32,791 bases of DNA from Microbacterium sp. (GCF_031179285.1 NZ_JAPSHY010000032.1:1-32791), one strand, 5' to 3'; positions 19,868-29,175 are shown, numbered from the stretch's first letter. Numbers and translations: made by a program. Notes: generated from the letters alone by a model not told the origin.

Positions 19868-19880
19868 CCGCTCAGAGCGG
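19868..19880 (-). terminator. Possible weak terminator after the lyase gene
   Basis: A perfect 5-bp stem (CCGCT with AGCGG) with a 3-base loop lies in the 87-base gap between the lyase stop and the SDR start. There is no U-tract. Support is weak. Confidence 0.25.
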
Positions 19881-19912
19881 TCGCTCCCTCCCCCGCACGT
19901 CCAGGTCGGCCG

Positions 19913-22900
19913 CTACTTCTTCTTGCCGGTGAGTTCGAAGGTGAGCGTGGCGACGTTGCCCGCGGCGTCGTACACCTTCAGTTCGTTGGCGCCGACGACG
20001 GCCCCGTACTTGCCGGGTTTCACGGCGTTCAGGAACGCGCGTGGTCCGTCGTTCTTGTCCTTCTCGACTCCGTTCACGGTCACCCTGTCGATACCGCTGG
20101 CATCGCGGAACTCGAAGAAGGCTGTGCTGTAGATGCCGTCGTCACCCTTGGACTGCGGGCGGATGCTGATCGTCGGCGCGGTCCGGTCCGGGATGACCGG
20201 AACGGCGATGTCGGTGCGCATCGATGGCAGTTCCGCCTCGTCGCCCAGATAGAAACTCGCGAAGCCCACCTGGTCGTAGCCGTTGTTCTTGTTGGCGACT
20301 CCGTTACGGTACATGGGGTCGTGCATGAGCGTGCGGATGCCGTACGCCGTCGGCGCCAGCGTCGACACGATCGCCAGGCGGTTCTCACTCGCCCGCAGGA
20401 CCAGTTCCTCCCGCCAGTCACCCAGGAGGTCTCCCTTGAGCGTCGGCGTGCTCTTGTTGCCCGTAGAGGTCAGGCCGGTCGCGAGGTACGGCGCGGTCGC
20501 GAAGGTCAGGTCGTCGATGCTGTTTATCGTCGCGCCGTTGACGGTCATGTGCGTGAGTCCCGCGCCGAACCAGATGGCGTTCTGGCCCTGAGCGATGCCA
20601 CGGGAAATGGAGTTCGTCGTCAGCACTTCGCCGGTGACCATGCTCCTGACCTCGGTCGTCGCGCCTGCCGAGCCCGCCTGCGCCCCCGGCCACCGGTTCG
20701 AGAAGTTCCCGGCGACGCTCCCTTCGTCGTCGCTGCCCGCGTAGACGCCGTAGAGGAGGGAGTTCTCGTAGACGATCTCGCCGTCAGCGCTCAGCCGCTT
20801 CCCCTTCATTGGGTCGTATCCGGCAGGCCCCGGGATCCAGCCGAGGTGATGACCGGTGCGCATGTCGTCGAGAAGATGCTCCTCCATGCCGGACCACTCC
20901 CGGATGTTGTCGTCCTTGTCGACCGGCAGCAGCGCGCCGCGGTCTCCGTGGCGCAGCGGTGCCCAGACGTTCTGCGAATTGCTGCGCACCTCGTCCGTGG
21001 CGAACTGGAACTGCCCCGCCACCGGCGGCACGCCGTCCAGCCCCTCGATCGTCGGCATGATGTCACCGTTGAGCACCTTCGGGAGGATCTTGGTCTTGTC
21101 GGCACTGAGTCCGAGGACCATCGCTTTCAGCACCACCTCGTCCCACCCGTCACCGTCGAGATCGGCGGATTTCGTGTCGTGGTTTCCTCGGTTCTGGTAG
21201 TCGTACGCGTCACCGCCCAGCGACCAGTACTGCGGGTCGGCCGAATCGAAGCTCGCCTGAAGTCTGACCTCGCCGTGCACCATCGTGAATGCGGCGAGCG
21301 TCGTGCGGTGATAGTAGCCGCGCTGCGAGACCGCGTACTTGTTCACTCCGTCCAGCGCCGCGACCACTCCGACGTAGCGGTTCGCGCGGTTGCCCTGCGC
21401 ATCGCCGAACGACGCCGCCTTCCAGGGGTTCTCCAGCCAGTAGGCCTCCTTCTCGGCCATGATCTGTGCTTTGTAGTCGCTCGCCGAACTCCCCGCTCCC
21501 GGTCCGGGGAACGCGAGGTAGGAGTAATTGCCGCGCTGGGTGGCAGGCGTCATCGCCCAGTTCTCACCGTCCACGCTCGCCTCATAGGTGTGGGGGTACA
21601 GCTCGCTGTCGACCAGCGTGCCCTGGCCCTTCTCGGCGTCCCACTCGAACGCCGAGAAGAACTCCTGGTCGTCCTTCGCGGGCCCGATCGGACCGACGTG
21701 ATACGTCTTGATCCACCGCTTCAGCGCGGGGTCGTTCGGCCCATCGTTGCCACCGCCGACCGTCGGGCTGCGGTACGAGATGGTGAAGCTGTTCAGCAGC
21801 GACCAATAGGTGTCGAGCGACTCCTCGTCTCCCGTGGCGAAGTACTCCTTGAACCTGTCGGTCGTGGCTCGCAGGCCGTCCTCGCCGCCGACGACGCCGG
21901 AATCGGGATACACGACCGACCCCGATGCCTCATCCCAGTTCCCGATGCGGGTGCCGAGAGCGGTCTTGAGCATCAGTTCGGACTTGCCGTCGCCGTCGAA
22001 GTCCTCGGCGAACAGCGTCGTCTCATGGTCGTTGGCCGCGCGCACGTTGTAGCCCATGTCGACGCGGAACAGCAGGGTGCCGTCAAGCTTGTACACGTCG
22101 ACGTACTCAGGGGCGGTCGTGGTGTTCCCGCCGCCGAAGATCGGTTCCGAGTACATCGGGTCCTGCTGGGTGCTGCGCCACTTCACGACGATCTCGTACT
22201 CGCCGTCGCCATCGAAGTCACCGACCGTCATGTCGTGGGTGGAGTACGGGGCGCTCTGCGACGTGTGGATCGCACCACCGGCGGTCTTCGCGTACGGCAG
22301 CGACGTGCCGCTGTCGAGTTGTTCGACGTAGCGGATGAACTTCGCCTCGAGCTCCGCGTACAGAGCGTCTCCGATGACACCATCCGCGCCGAGCTCGGCA
22401 GTGGGCTGCCAGGTCTCCTGGTTGTACGCGTTGAGCGTGCCGATCCATGCGTCCAGGTCCGCCGCGCTGACCGGCGTCTTGCTGCTGTGCGGCTCACGGA
22501 ACGCCCGCAGCAGATCCATGTCGACGACATGCCAGTGCTGACCGCCGGTCTCGGGGATGACCATGGTCGCCGGGTTGATGTTGGTCCCCGGCCCGAAGCG
22601 TTGTCCGCGATACGTGAAATGGGCGAGGGGAACCGGCGCCGGCGCCGGCTTCAGCGGGATGTAGTGCGCCGCACCGCGGCCCTCCTGCCCCGGCTGACCG
22701 GCGAGAGCGGAGAGCATCGGAACGCTCATCCCCTGCCGTGTTCCCTCCACTCCGTCGATGACCGGCGCGATCTCGTACACCGATGTCACCGAGCCGTCGG
22801 GGTCGGTGAAGTTCGACGGGGTGACGTTCTCCTTCACGATCCCGGGATTCGAGGCGTAGTCGCTCTCGGGCTGCACGTCCGCCGGGGCGACGGTGGCGAT

Positions 22901-23155
22901 CTTGACGAATTCGCCGCCGCCGTCCTGCCGGTAGACGTTCCAGGAGATGCCGTCCGGTTCGTCACCGAGGAAGCGCCAGCTCAGGAACACGCCACCCGGG
23001 ACCTCTGCGGCGACGAGACCGCGGGTGAGCTGCTCGACCGGGCGCGGAGCGCGTTCGGGAACCGCGCCCGCCGCCGGGGCGCTGAAGGTGAGGAGCGACG
23101 CTCCCACCACGATCGCGAGAGGTATCGGGACCAGCCTGCGCAGTGAAAGTCGCAC
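19913..23155 (-). CDS. Secreted rhamnogalacturonan lyase, PL11-like
   Basis: This 1080-residue enzyme should cleave rhamnogalacturonan I, the pectic backbone, outside the cell. A Sec signal peptide (RLVPIPLAIVVGASLLTFS, cleavage probably near AGA/VPE at 31/32) is followed by an Fn3-like N-terminus (EQLTRGLVAAEVPGG). The catalytic beta-propeller has calcium-binding repeats DFDGDGEYEI, DFDGDGKSEL and DLDGDGWDEV. ANDHETTL and IGNWDEASG are family segments. The last 100 residues form an Ig-like domain (DRTAPTISI). It is longer than typical PL11 lyases (about 600). The GTG at 23155 has GAGGAG 7 bases upstream and starts the signal peptide; 14 upstream codons do not. A LacI-type operator sits in front. 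Confidence 0.88.
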   Translation of the reverse strand: MRLSLRRLVPIPLAIVVGASLLTFSAPAAGAVPERAPRPVEQLTRGLVAAEVPGGVFLSWRFLGDEPDGISWNVYRQDGGGEFVKIATVAPADVQPESDYASNPGIVKENVTPSNFTDPDGSVTSVYEIAPVIDGVEGTRQGMSVPMLSALAGQPGQEGRGAAHYIPLKPAPAPVPLAHFTYRGQRFGPGTNINPATMVIPETGGQHWHVVDMDLLRAFREPHSSKTPVSAADLDAWIGTLNAYNQETWQPTAELGADGVIGDALYAELEAKFIRYVEQLDSGTSLPYAKTAGGAIHTSQSAPYSTHDMTVGDFDGDGEYEIVVKWRSTQQDPMYSEPIFGGGNTTTAPEYVDVYKLDGTLLFRVDMGYNVRAANDHETTLFAEDFDGDGKSELMLKTALGTRIGNWDEASGSVVYPDSGVVGGEDGLRATTDRFKEYFATGDEESLDTYWSLLNSFTISYRSPTVGGGNDGPNDPALKRWIKTYHVGPIGPAKDDQEFFSAFEWDAEKGQGTLVDSELYPHTYEASVDGENWAMTPATQRGNYSYLAFPGPGAGSSASDYKAQIMAEKEAYWLENPWKAASFGDAQGNRANRYVGVVAALDGVNKYAVSQRGYYHRTTLAAFTMVHGEVRLQASFDSADPQYWSLGGDAYDYQNRGNHDTKSADLDGDGWDEVVLKAMVLGLSADKTKILPKVLNGDIMPTIEGLDGVPPVAGQFQFATDEVRSNSQNVWAPLRHGDRGALLPVDKDDNIREWSGMEEHLLDDMRTGHHLGWIPGPAGYDPMKGKRLSADGEIVYENSLLYGVYAGSDDEGSVAGNFSNRWPGAQAGSAGATTEVRSMVTGEVLTTNSISRGIAQGQNAIWFGAGLTHMTVNGATINSIDDLTFATAPYLATGLTSTGNKSTPTLKGDLLGDWREELVLRASENRLAIVSTLAPTAYGIRTLMHDPMYRNGVANKNNGYDQVGFASFYLGDEAELPSMRTDIAVPVIPDRTAPTISIRPQSKGDDGIYSTAFFEFRDASGIDRVTVNGVEKDKNDGPRAFLNAVKPGKYGAVVGANELKVYDAAGNVATLTFELTGKKK

Positions 23156-23162
23156 TGAGATT

Positions 23163-23168
23163 CTCCTC
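23163..23168 (-). promoter_or_regulatory. Ribosome site setting the lyase start
   Basis: GAGGAG on the minus strand lies 7 bases before the GTG at 23155. It fixes the start in a frame that is otherwise open 14 codons further upstream. Confidence 0.75.
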
Positions 23169-23191
23169 GATGAGCGCGGCAGCCCTCCGTT

Positions 23192-23207
23192 GGGCAACCG
23201 CTTTCCC
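23192..23207. promoter_or_regulatory. LacI-type operator in front of the lyase
   Basis: GGGCAACCGCTTTCCC has a GGG...CCC frame and a central AACCGCTT, the AAnCGnTT core of LacI/GalR-type operators; 6 of 8 half-site positions pair. It lies about 40 bases upstream of the GTG and downstream of the possible -10 box at 23247. No lacI-like gene is present in the window, so the repressor would be encoded elsewhere. Confidence 0.5.
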
Positions 23208-23246
23208 GCTATCCTCCGCCCACCGATCGGACGAGCGCAACCCCCA

Positions 23247-23252
23247 ATTTTA
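23247..23252 (-). promoter_or_regulatory. Possible lyase -10 box
   Basis: TAAAAT on the minus strand matches 5 of 6 consensus bases, in the most AT-rich part of this gap. No clear -35 is present. RNA would start near 23240 and run through the operator, which suits repression by a roadblock. Confidence 0.35.
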
Positions 23253-23314
23253 TCGTTTCACTTCCAGATCGCCGAATGAAGGCTCCATCTCGGGAGGGCG
23301 TCAGCGAGCCACGT

Positions 23315-25831
23315 TCACTCCCGCAGGGTCGCCCCGAACCGCTCGGCGGCCACGGCGACACCGGCGAGCTTCGCCTCGGTCGCTTCTGCCGCTGTCAAGG
23401 TGCGATCCTCCGCTCGGAAGCGCAGCGTGAAGGTCAAGCTCTTCGTCCCGTCGGCGATGCCGTCTCCGCGGTAGTCATCGACGAGCCGCAGGGATTCGAG
23501 CAGGTGACCCGCACCCTCGACGAGGGCAGCGCGAACGTCGCCGGCGGCCAGCGTGACCGGCACGACCAACGAGACATCCTGCGTCGCCGCCGGGAACGTC
23601 GACAGCGACTCGGCGACGACGAGGTCGCCCGCGAGGGACAGGATGCGGTCGAGGTCGAGTTCGAGCACGGTCGCGCGCCCCGGCAGGTCAGCGCCCTCGG
23701 CGACCGACGGGTGCAGTTCGCCGACGTATCCGACCTCGTCGCCGCCGACGAGCAGCGCGCCGGTGCGCCCCGGGTGAAGAGCTGCGCGTTCCGCCTGGGC
23801 GACGGTGATCTCGACGCCGGCGGCGGCCGAGATCACACGGACCGCATCCAGCGCCTCGGCGAGCCCCGCCGCCTCCGGTGCACGGCCGGGCTGCCGCGCC
23901 GCGACGTTGCCCGTCAGCAGCACCGCGACGTGGCGGTGCTGCGGTGGGATCGACGCGTTGAGCTCGGCGAGCGTCTCGTCCGAAGGCCGCACCGCGAGCG
24001 GCGGGACGGCGTCGGTGCCGTACGTCTCACCGGGCTCCGGGAGGAACACGACGCCGGTCTCGAACAGCGCGAGATCGGTGAGACCGCGCGAGATGTTGCG
24101 GTGCGCGATCTGCAGAAGCCCGGGGATCAGCGATCGCCGCAGGTACGGCACCTGGCCGTCGAGAGGGTTGGCGAGACGGATGCTGGGCAGGTGCGCTCCC
24201 GAGGCGGATCCGTGCAGATCGTTCTGCTCCTCGGTCGTGAACGGGAACGCGGGCGTCTCGACGAACCCGGCCGCAGCGAGGGCGTCGGCCACGCGACGGC
24301 GGCCGCGCTGCAGCGACGTGAGCCCGCGCCCGGACGGTGGCGTGGGCAGCACGGAGGGGATGCGGTCCAGTCCGTGGATGCGAGCGACCTCCTCCGCGAG
24401 CGTCCACTTGTCGGTGAGATCGGGGCGCCACGTCGGCGGGATGACCTGCCAGCCTGCCGCTCCCGCGCCGGTCGCCGGCACCTCGGTGACCTCGGCGCCG
24501 ATCGTCGTCAGGGCTCCGACGACCTCGGCATCCGAGTACTCGACGCCGATGACGCCGTCCACGAAGCCACTTGGCAGCTCGATGCCCTCGATGAGGATCT
24601 CGGCGAACAGCGCTCCCCCCTCGTCGGTGAGCGTTCCCCCGGCGAGCTCGACCATGAGGTCGGCGACGCGGCGCGCGGCGACGAACGGGAGCAGCGGGTC
24701 GACACCGCGCTCGAAGCGCTTGGACGCTTCGCTGGGCAGCTTGTGCCGGCGCGCAACCCGCGCGATCGTGATCGGGTCGAAGATGGCGGCCTCGATGAGC
24801 ACGTTGCGGGTGGTGCCACTCATCTCGGTGGCGCCGCCGCCCATGACGCCGGCGAGGCCGATCGGGCCGGAGTCGTCGGTGATGAGAAGGTCTTCGGTGT
24901 GAAGGGCTCGTTCCTGACCGTCGAGTGTCGTCAGCTTCTCGCCGGCGTGCGCGCGGCGCACGGTGATGCCACCGGCAAGCTTGTCGAGGTCGTACCCGTG
25001 GATGGGGTTGCCGAGCTCGAGCATGACGTAGTTGGTGATATCGATGAGGATGCCGAGCGAGCGCATGCCCGCGAGCGCCAGGCGTGCGACCATCCACGGC
25101 GGCGTCGGACGCGACGGATCGACGTTCCTGACGACGCGCGCGACGAATTCGCTGGCGCCCTGACGACCGCGGATCGGCGCCTGGTCGTCCACGACGATCG
25201 AGAAGCCCTCTCCCGGCGCGAGGTCGGCGAAGTCCCGCTCCGCCGGGTCGCGGAATGCGGCGCCCGTCGCGTGCGAGTACTCACGCGCCACCCCACGCAG
25301 CGAGAACGCGTAGCCACGATCGGGCGTGACGTTGATCTCGACGGCGACGTCGTCGAGCCCGAGCAGCGCGATCGCGTCGGTGCCGACCGGTGCGTCGACG
25401 CCGAGGTCGGCGAGCACCAGGATGCCGTTGTGCTCGTCGCCGAGGCCGAGCTCGCGGGCCGAGGCGATCATGCCGTCCGACACGTGACCGTAGGTCTTGC
25501 GGGCCGCGATCGGGAAGGGTCCGGGCAGCACGGCGCCCGGCAGGGTGACGACGACCTTGTCGTCGACGGCGAAGTTGCTCGCACCGCACACGATGCCTCG
25601 AGGCTCGGCTTCGCCGACGTCGACCTGACACCAGCGGATCGTCTTGCCGTTGGACTGCGGCTCATCCTCGAATGACACCACCCGGCCGACGACGACGGGG
25701 CCGGTGATCTCGAAGCGGTGGATGTCCTCCTCTTCGAACCCGACCCTCACCAATGCCTCGAGAACGCTCTCGGCCGTGGCGTCCGTTGCCACATCCACGT
25801 ACTCACGCAACCACGAAAGCGGGACGCGCAT
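23315..25831 (-). CDS. pheT: Phenylalanyl-tRNA synthetase beta subunit
   Basis: This is the beta chain of the alpha2-beta2 PheRS. It has 838 residues, the usual length. The domains are the N-terminal MRVPLSWLREYVD, the EMAP-like tRNA-binding domain (about 40-150), B3/B4 (GASEFVARVVR onward), B5 and editing regions (EINVTPDRGYAFSLRG, GGGATEMSG), and the C-terminal anticodon-binding FDX-ACB domain (FPAATQDVSLVVP onward, about 750-838). The frame is open 215 codons upstream, which is the shadow of pheS. The true ATG overlaps the pheS stop by one base (TGATG), coupling the two subunits. Confidence 0.97.
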   Translation of the reverse strand: MRVPLSWLREYVDVATDATAESVLEALVRVGFEEEDIHRFEITGPVVVGRVVSFEDEPQSNGKTIRWCQVDVGEAEPRGIVCGASNFAVDDKVVVTLPGAVLPGPFPIAARKTYGHVSDGMIASARELGLGDEHNGILVLADLGVDAPVGTDAIALLGLDDVAVEINVTPDRGYAFSLRGVAREYSHATGAAFRDPAERDFADLAPGEGFSIVVDDQAPIRGRQGASEFVARVVRNVDPSRPTPPWMVARLALAGMRSLGILIDITNYVMLELGNPIHGYDLDKLAGGITVRRAHAGEKLTTLDGQERALHTEDLLITDDSGPIGLAGVMGGGATEMSGTTRNVLIEAAIFDPITIARVARRHKLPSEASKRFERGVDPLLPFVAARRVADLMVELAGGTLTDEGGALFAEILIEGIELPSGFVDGVIGVEYSDAEVVGALTTIGAEVTEVPATGAGAAGWQVIPPTWRPDLTDKWTLAEEVARIHGLDRIPSVLPTPPSGRGLTSLQRGRRRVADALAAAGFVETPAFPFTTEEQNDLHGSASGAHLPSIRLANPLDGQVPYLRRSLIPGLLQIAHRNISRGLTDLALFETGVVFLPEPGETYGTDAVPPLAVRPSDETLAELNASIPPQHRHVAVLLTGNVAARQPGRAPEAAGLAEALDAVRVISAAAGVEITVAQAERAALHPGRTGALLVGGDEVGYVGELHPSVAEGADLPGRATVLELDLDRILSLAGDLVVAESLSTFPAATQDVSLVVPVTLAAGDVRAALVEGAGHLLESLRLVDDYRGDGIADGTKSLTFTLRFRAEDRTLTAAEATEAKLAGVAVAAERFGATLRE

Positions 25832-26871
25832 CACACCACCATCCCGAACTGCTCGCTGAAGCGCACATCGCCCTCGGCCATGTCGCGCATGTCCTTCACA
25901 TCGCTGCGGAACATCAGAGTCCGCTCGATCCCCATCCCGAAGGCGAACCCGCTGTAGACCTCGGGATCGATCCCGGCCGCGCGCAGCACGTTGGGGTTCA
26001 CCATGCCGGAGCCGCCCCACTCGATCCAGCGGGCACCGCCCTTGAAGGTCGGGTGCCAGAGGTCGAGCTCGGCCGACGGCTCGGTGAAGGGGAAGTAGTT
26101 CGTCCGGAAGCGCGTCTTCGCCTCGGGGCCGAACATCTGTCGCGCGAAGTGATCGAGGGTGCCCTTGAGGTGCGCCATCGTGATGCCCTTGTCGATGACG
26201 AGCCCCTCGAACTGGCTGAACACCGGCAGGTGCGTCGCGTCGAACTCGTCGGTGCGGTAGGTGCGCCCCGGGCAGAGCACGTAGATCGGGAGGTCGCGCT
26301 CGAGCATCGAGCGCACCTGAACGGGGCTCGTATGGGTGCGCATGACCAGGTGGCGGGAGGCAGGGTCCACGTAGAACGTGTCCTGCTCCTGACGGGCGGG
26401 GTGGTCGACGTCGAAGTTCAGCGCGTCGAAGTTGAACCACTCGTGCTCGAGTTCGGGTCCTTCCGCGATCTCCCATCCCATGCCGACGAACACGTCGCAG
26501 ACCTGGTCCTGAAGCAGGGAGAGCGGATGCCGCGCCCCGACGCGCGTGCGCGACGGCACAGCCGTGATGTCGACGCGTTCCGCCTCGAGGCGGGCAGCGA
26601 CCTCCGCCTCGGCGAGCTCCGCCTCCTTCGCGGCCAATGCTTTGGCGACCTGACCGCGGCCCTGACCGATGAGCTTTCCGAACGCCGCCTTGTTCTCCGG
26701 CGCGACCTGCCTCATCGACGCATTGAGGATCGCCAGCGGCGATCCTTCGGCGACGTGCGCCGCGCGGGTGGCCTTCAGCTCGGCGGTGTCGGCCGATGCG
26801 CCGATCGCCGCGAGTGCTGCGGCAACGGCGGATTCGACCGCTTCGGGGGTGATCTCAGGTACGTCAGACAC
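25831..26871 (-). CDS. pheS: Phenylalanyl-tRNA synthetase alpha subunit
   Basis: This is the alpha chain with the class II catalytic core, 346 residues. After an N-terminal coiled coil (about 1-100), motif 2 is around FRTNYFPFTEPSAELD, HTSPVQ lies near 180-185, and motif 3 is GFAFGMGIERTLM near 309-321. The start is GTG (MSDVPEITPEAV). TAGACT lies 8 bases upstream (26880-26885), so the message is nearly leaderless. It is the first gene of the pheS-pheT pair, with no leader peptide or T-box seen upstream. Confidence 0.97.
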   Translation of the reverse strand: MSDVPEITPEAVESAVAAALAAIGASADTAELKATRAAHVAEGSPLAILNASMRQVAPENKAAFGKLIGQGRGQVAKALAAKEAELAEAEVAARLEAERVDITAVPSRTRVGARHPLSLLQDQVCDVFVGMGWEIAEGPELEHEWFNFDALNFDVDHPARQEQDTFYVDPASRHLVMRTHTSPVQVRSMLERDLPIYVLCPGRTYRTDEFDATHLPVFSQFEGLVIDKGITMAHLKGTLDHFARQMFGPEAKTRFRTNYFPFTEPSAELDLWHPTFKGGARWIEWGGSGMVNPNVLRAAGIDPEVYSGFAFGMGIERTLMFRSDVKDMRDMAEGDVRFSEQFGMVV

Positions 26872-26879
26872 GAGACCTG

Positions 26880-26885
26880 AGTCTA
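26880..26885 (-). promoter_or_regulatory. -10 box of pheST
   Basis: TAGACT on the minus strand lies 8 bases before the GTG of pheS. The same hexamer precedes the TrmH methyltransferase and the thi operon. Confidence 0.45.
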
Positions 26886-26926
26886 CCGGGGGCGGCAGGC
26901 GCCTCCGTCGCGCGAGGGCTCGCTCC

Positions 26927-27574
26927 TCAGAGCGGGCCGAACCTGCCGGTGGCTGCGGTGGGCGACCAGCCGAGCCGTTCCTGCTCGAGCGCGGCCGTGA
27001 GGCGCGGATGGCGGCTCGCGGCGCGGCGCAGCGAGATCCGGGCGCGTCCGATCACCGCCGACGGCACGACGAGCACCGATACGAGCAGCAGGAGCAGAGG
27101 CACGTCGATGACCAGGACCGAGCGGAAGTTCCCGCTGAGGAGCACCATCGAAACCAGAACGGCGTTGACGACCAGGAAGATCCCGGCGGCTGCGACGAGA
27201 CCGGCGCGTGCGATGCCCGGTCCTCGTGCCGAGAGGATCACACCGGATCTCGGGATGCGGAAGCGCTCCCGGCGCAGCGCGAGCAGTGCGATGAGAGCGA
27301 CGAGGGCACCGACGATCGCCGCCGGGAGGATCCTCGGAATGCCGGTCAGGGCGAACACGACGAAGGTGAGGAACACGGCGGAAAGGCCGATGCTCAGAAA
27401 TGCCGCCCACATCCCGGCGCGCAGCGCCCGAGCATCCGCGATCTCTCGCAGCCTCGTTCCGAGCTCAGGTGGGGCCTTTGCTGGCGACGACGGATCGAGC
27501 CACTGCTCGAGCGTCCGACCCGTCGCGGACGGAGAGGAAGAATCGGGTTCGATGCCGATGGCGTGAGGACTCAT
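26927..27574 (-). CDS. Small integral membrane protein at the end of the transporter operon
   Basis: This 215-residue protein begins with a soluble acidic tail (about 1-50, EQWLDPSSPAKAPPEL) and then has four transmembrane segments (near 53-76, 82-99, 119-143 and 152-174). A short Arg-rich C-terminus follows (ARISLRRAASRHPRL). No recognised domain is present. It overlaps the permease stop by four bases (ATGA), so it is the fifth gene of the amino-acid transporter operon. A role in the transporter is suggested only by that position. pheS begins 55 bases downstream. Confidence 0.7.
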   Translation of the reverse strand: MSPHAIGIEPDSSSPSATGRTLEQWLDPSSPAKAPPELGTRLREIADARALRAGMWAAFLSIGLSAVFLTFVVFALTGIPRILPAAIVGALVALIALLALRRERFRIPRSGVILSARGPGIARAGLVAAAGIFLVVNAVLVSMVLLSGNFRSVLVIDVPLLLLLVSVLVVPSAVIGRARISLRRAASRHPRLTAALEQERLGWSPTAATGRFGPL

Positions 27575-28494
27575 CCGCCCGTGCTCGTGCCGTCGAACTT
27601 GCCGGCGCCGCGCTGCATCGCGATGAGTTCGGTGTTCGTGCCGCCCTCATGCACCCGAGGATCGGGCCCCGGGTCCGCCACCATTCCGCGCACCTTCGGC
27701 GAGTGGCGCGTACGGATCTCGACCCACCTGGCGATCCCCGAGAGGATGAGGCACATGAGGATGTAGATGCCACCGATGACGATCGCCGACTGCAGGATCG
27801 GCCGACCCTGCTGCGAGGTGAGCTGCTTGGCGTAGTACAGCAGTTCGGGGTAGGTGATGATGAACCCGAGCGCGGTGTCCTTCATCGTCACGACGAGTTG
27901 CGCCACGATCACGGGCAGCATCGCCCGGATCGCCTGCGGGAACAGGATGAGCCGCATCACGCCGCTCTTGCGCAGGCCGATCGCATACCCGGCCTCCTTC
28001 TGTCCGCGCGGGAGGGACTCGACGCCGGCGCGGAGCACCTCGGCGAGCACCGACCCGTTGTAGACCATGAGTGCGAGCACGACCGCCCAGTACGGCTCCA
28101 TCTTCACGCCGATGACAGGCAGGCCGTAGTACAGCAGCATCATGAAGACGAGCACCGGCACGGCGCGGAACAGCTCGGTTATCACCGTGACCGGGATCCT
28201 CACCCACGCGTGGTCGGAAAGCCGCCCGATGGCGAGGACGAAGCCCAGAACGAGACTGAGCACCGCAGCGAGAGCGAAAGCGGCGAGAGTGTTGCCCAGG
28301 GCCTTGCCGATGCCGACCCACACGTTCGAGAACGTGAAGACGTACCACTTCTGCTCGGTGAACTGACCGGTGACGAGCATCCGGTACACCACGAAACCGA
28401 TCGCGGCGAGCACCACGAGGATGGTGATGACGGCGAGGATGCGGTTGCGGGCGATGGCCCGGGGGCCGGGCACGTCGTAGAGCACGGAAGTCAT
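27571..28494 (-). CDS. Amino-acid ABC transporter permease (second subunit)
   Basis: This 307-residue HisM/GluD-type inner-membrane permease has an N-terminal membrane helix (near 20-40), five further helices and the EAA cytoplasmic loop that contacts the ATPase (EVLRAGVESLPRGQKEAGYA near 173-192). It forms the channel together with the preceding permease. The start is the ATG at 28494, overlapping the upstream stop (ATGA), with GGAGGA 7 bases before it (28502-28507). An ATG five codons upstream is less well placed. The C-terminus is unusually long (about 40 residues, charged, after the last helix). Confidence 0.93.
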   Translation of the reverse strand: MTSVLYDVPGPRAIARNRILAVITILVVLAAIGFVVYRMLVTGQFTEQKWYVFTFSNVWVGIGKALGNTLAAFALAAVLSLVLGFVLAIGRLSDHAWVRIPVTVITELFRAVPVLVFMMLLYYGLPVIGVKMEPYWAVVLALMVYNGSVLAEVLRAGVESLPRGQKEAGYAIGLRKSGVMRLILFPQAIRAMLPVIVAQLVVTMKDTALGFIITYPELLYYAKQLTSQQGRPILQSAIVIGGIYILMCLILSGIARWVEIRTRHSPKVRGMVADPGPDPRVHEGGTNTELIAMQRGAGKFDGTSTGG

Positions 28495-29147
28495 CGCGCG
28501 ATCCTCCATCGGTTCTCGAGATGGCGCTGCACGGCGCTCATCAGCAGCACCAGCACCACGAACACGACGGCAACCCAGAGCAGGACCTCCATCGGGTTGC
28601 CCGGCCGATCCGGCGCATCATTCACGGTGGCGCGGAGCGCCGCCAGCTCGGCGATCGAGAATCCTGCGGCGACCGTGGTGTTCTTGAGCAGTGCGATGAA
28701 CACGCTCATCATCGGTGGCACGACCGAACGGAAGGCCTGTGGAAGCACGATGAGGGTCATCACCTGCCCGAACGGAAGTCCGATGGCGCGGGCAGCCTCG
28801 GCCTGGCCGACCGGCACGGTGTTGATGCCGGCGCGCAGCACTTCGGCGACGTACGTGGCCGTGTAGATGCCGATCGCGAGGATGCCGAGCACCAGGGCTG
28901 ACAGCTTCGGCAGCCCGAGCGCCGGGTAGCCGAAGACGAAGATGAAGAAGACGAGGGTGAGCGGCGTGTTGCGCACCAGGTTCACGTAGACGGTGCCGAC
29001 GGCGCGCGCGATCGGGATGGGAGACACCCGCATCGCGCCGACGATGACGCCGAGCACGAGCGCGATGAGCCCGCCGCCGAGGAAGACGAGCAGCGTGTTG
29101 CCGATCGCCTCGCTCCAGAGGTCGAGGTTTCCGAAGATGACGTCCAC
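28491..29147 (-). CDS. Amino-acid ABC transporter permease (first subunit)
   Basis: This 218-residue HisQ/GluC-type permease has five helices and the EAA loop EVLRAGINTVPVGQAEAARA near 105-124. It begins GTG at 29147, chosen because GGGGAGGG (29152-29159) lies 4 bases upstream. The ATG at 29201 is inside the hairpin. Its stop overlaps the next permease's start. It probably pairs with the following permease, and the substrate by analogy is glutamate or a related polar amino acid. Confidence 0.92.
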   Translation of the reverse strand: MDVIFGNLDLWSEAIGNTLLVFLGGGLIALVLGVIVGAMRVSPIPIARAVGTVYVNLVRNTPLTLVFFIFVFGYPALGLPKLSALVLGILAIGIYTATYVAEVLRAGINTVPVGQAEAARAIGLPFGQVMTLIVLPQAFRSVVPPMMSVFIALLKNTTVAAGFSIAELAALRATVNDAPDRPGNPMEVLLWVAVVFVVLVLLMSAVQRHLENRWRIAR

Positions 29148-29175
29148 GCCACCCTCCCCTTCTTCAAAGAGTGCA

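Noticed and set aside
20321..23146. 941-codon plus-strand open frame opposite the lyase
   Set aside because: Composition is typical of antisense frames in GC-rich DNA and it lies wholly within a signal-peptide-bearing real gene on the other strand.
23276..25675. 799-codon plus-strand open frame opposite pheT
   Set aside because: Fully antisense to an essential, well-conserved gene; no recognisable product.
25832..26476. N-terminal extension of pheT upstream of 25831
   Set aside because: It is the alternate frame of pheS; the family N-terminus MRVPLSWLREY begins at 25831.
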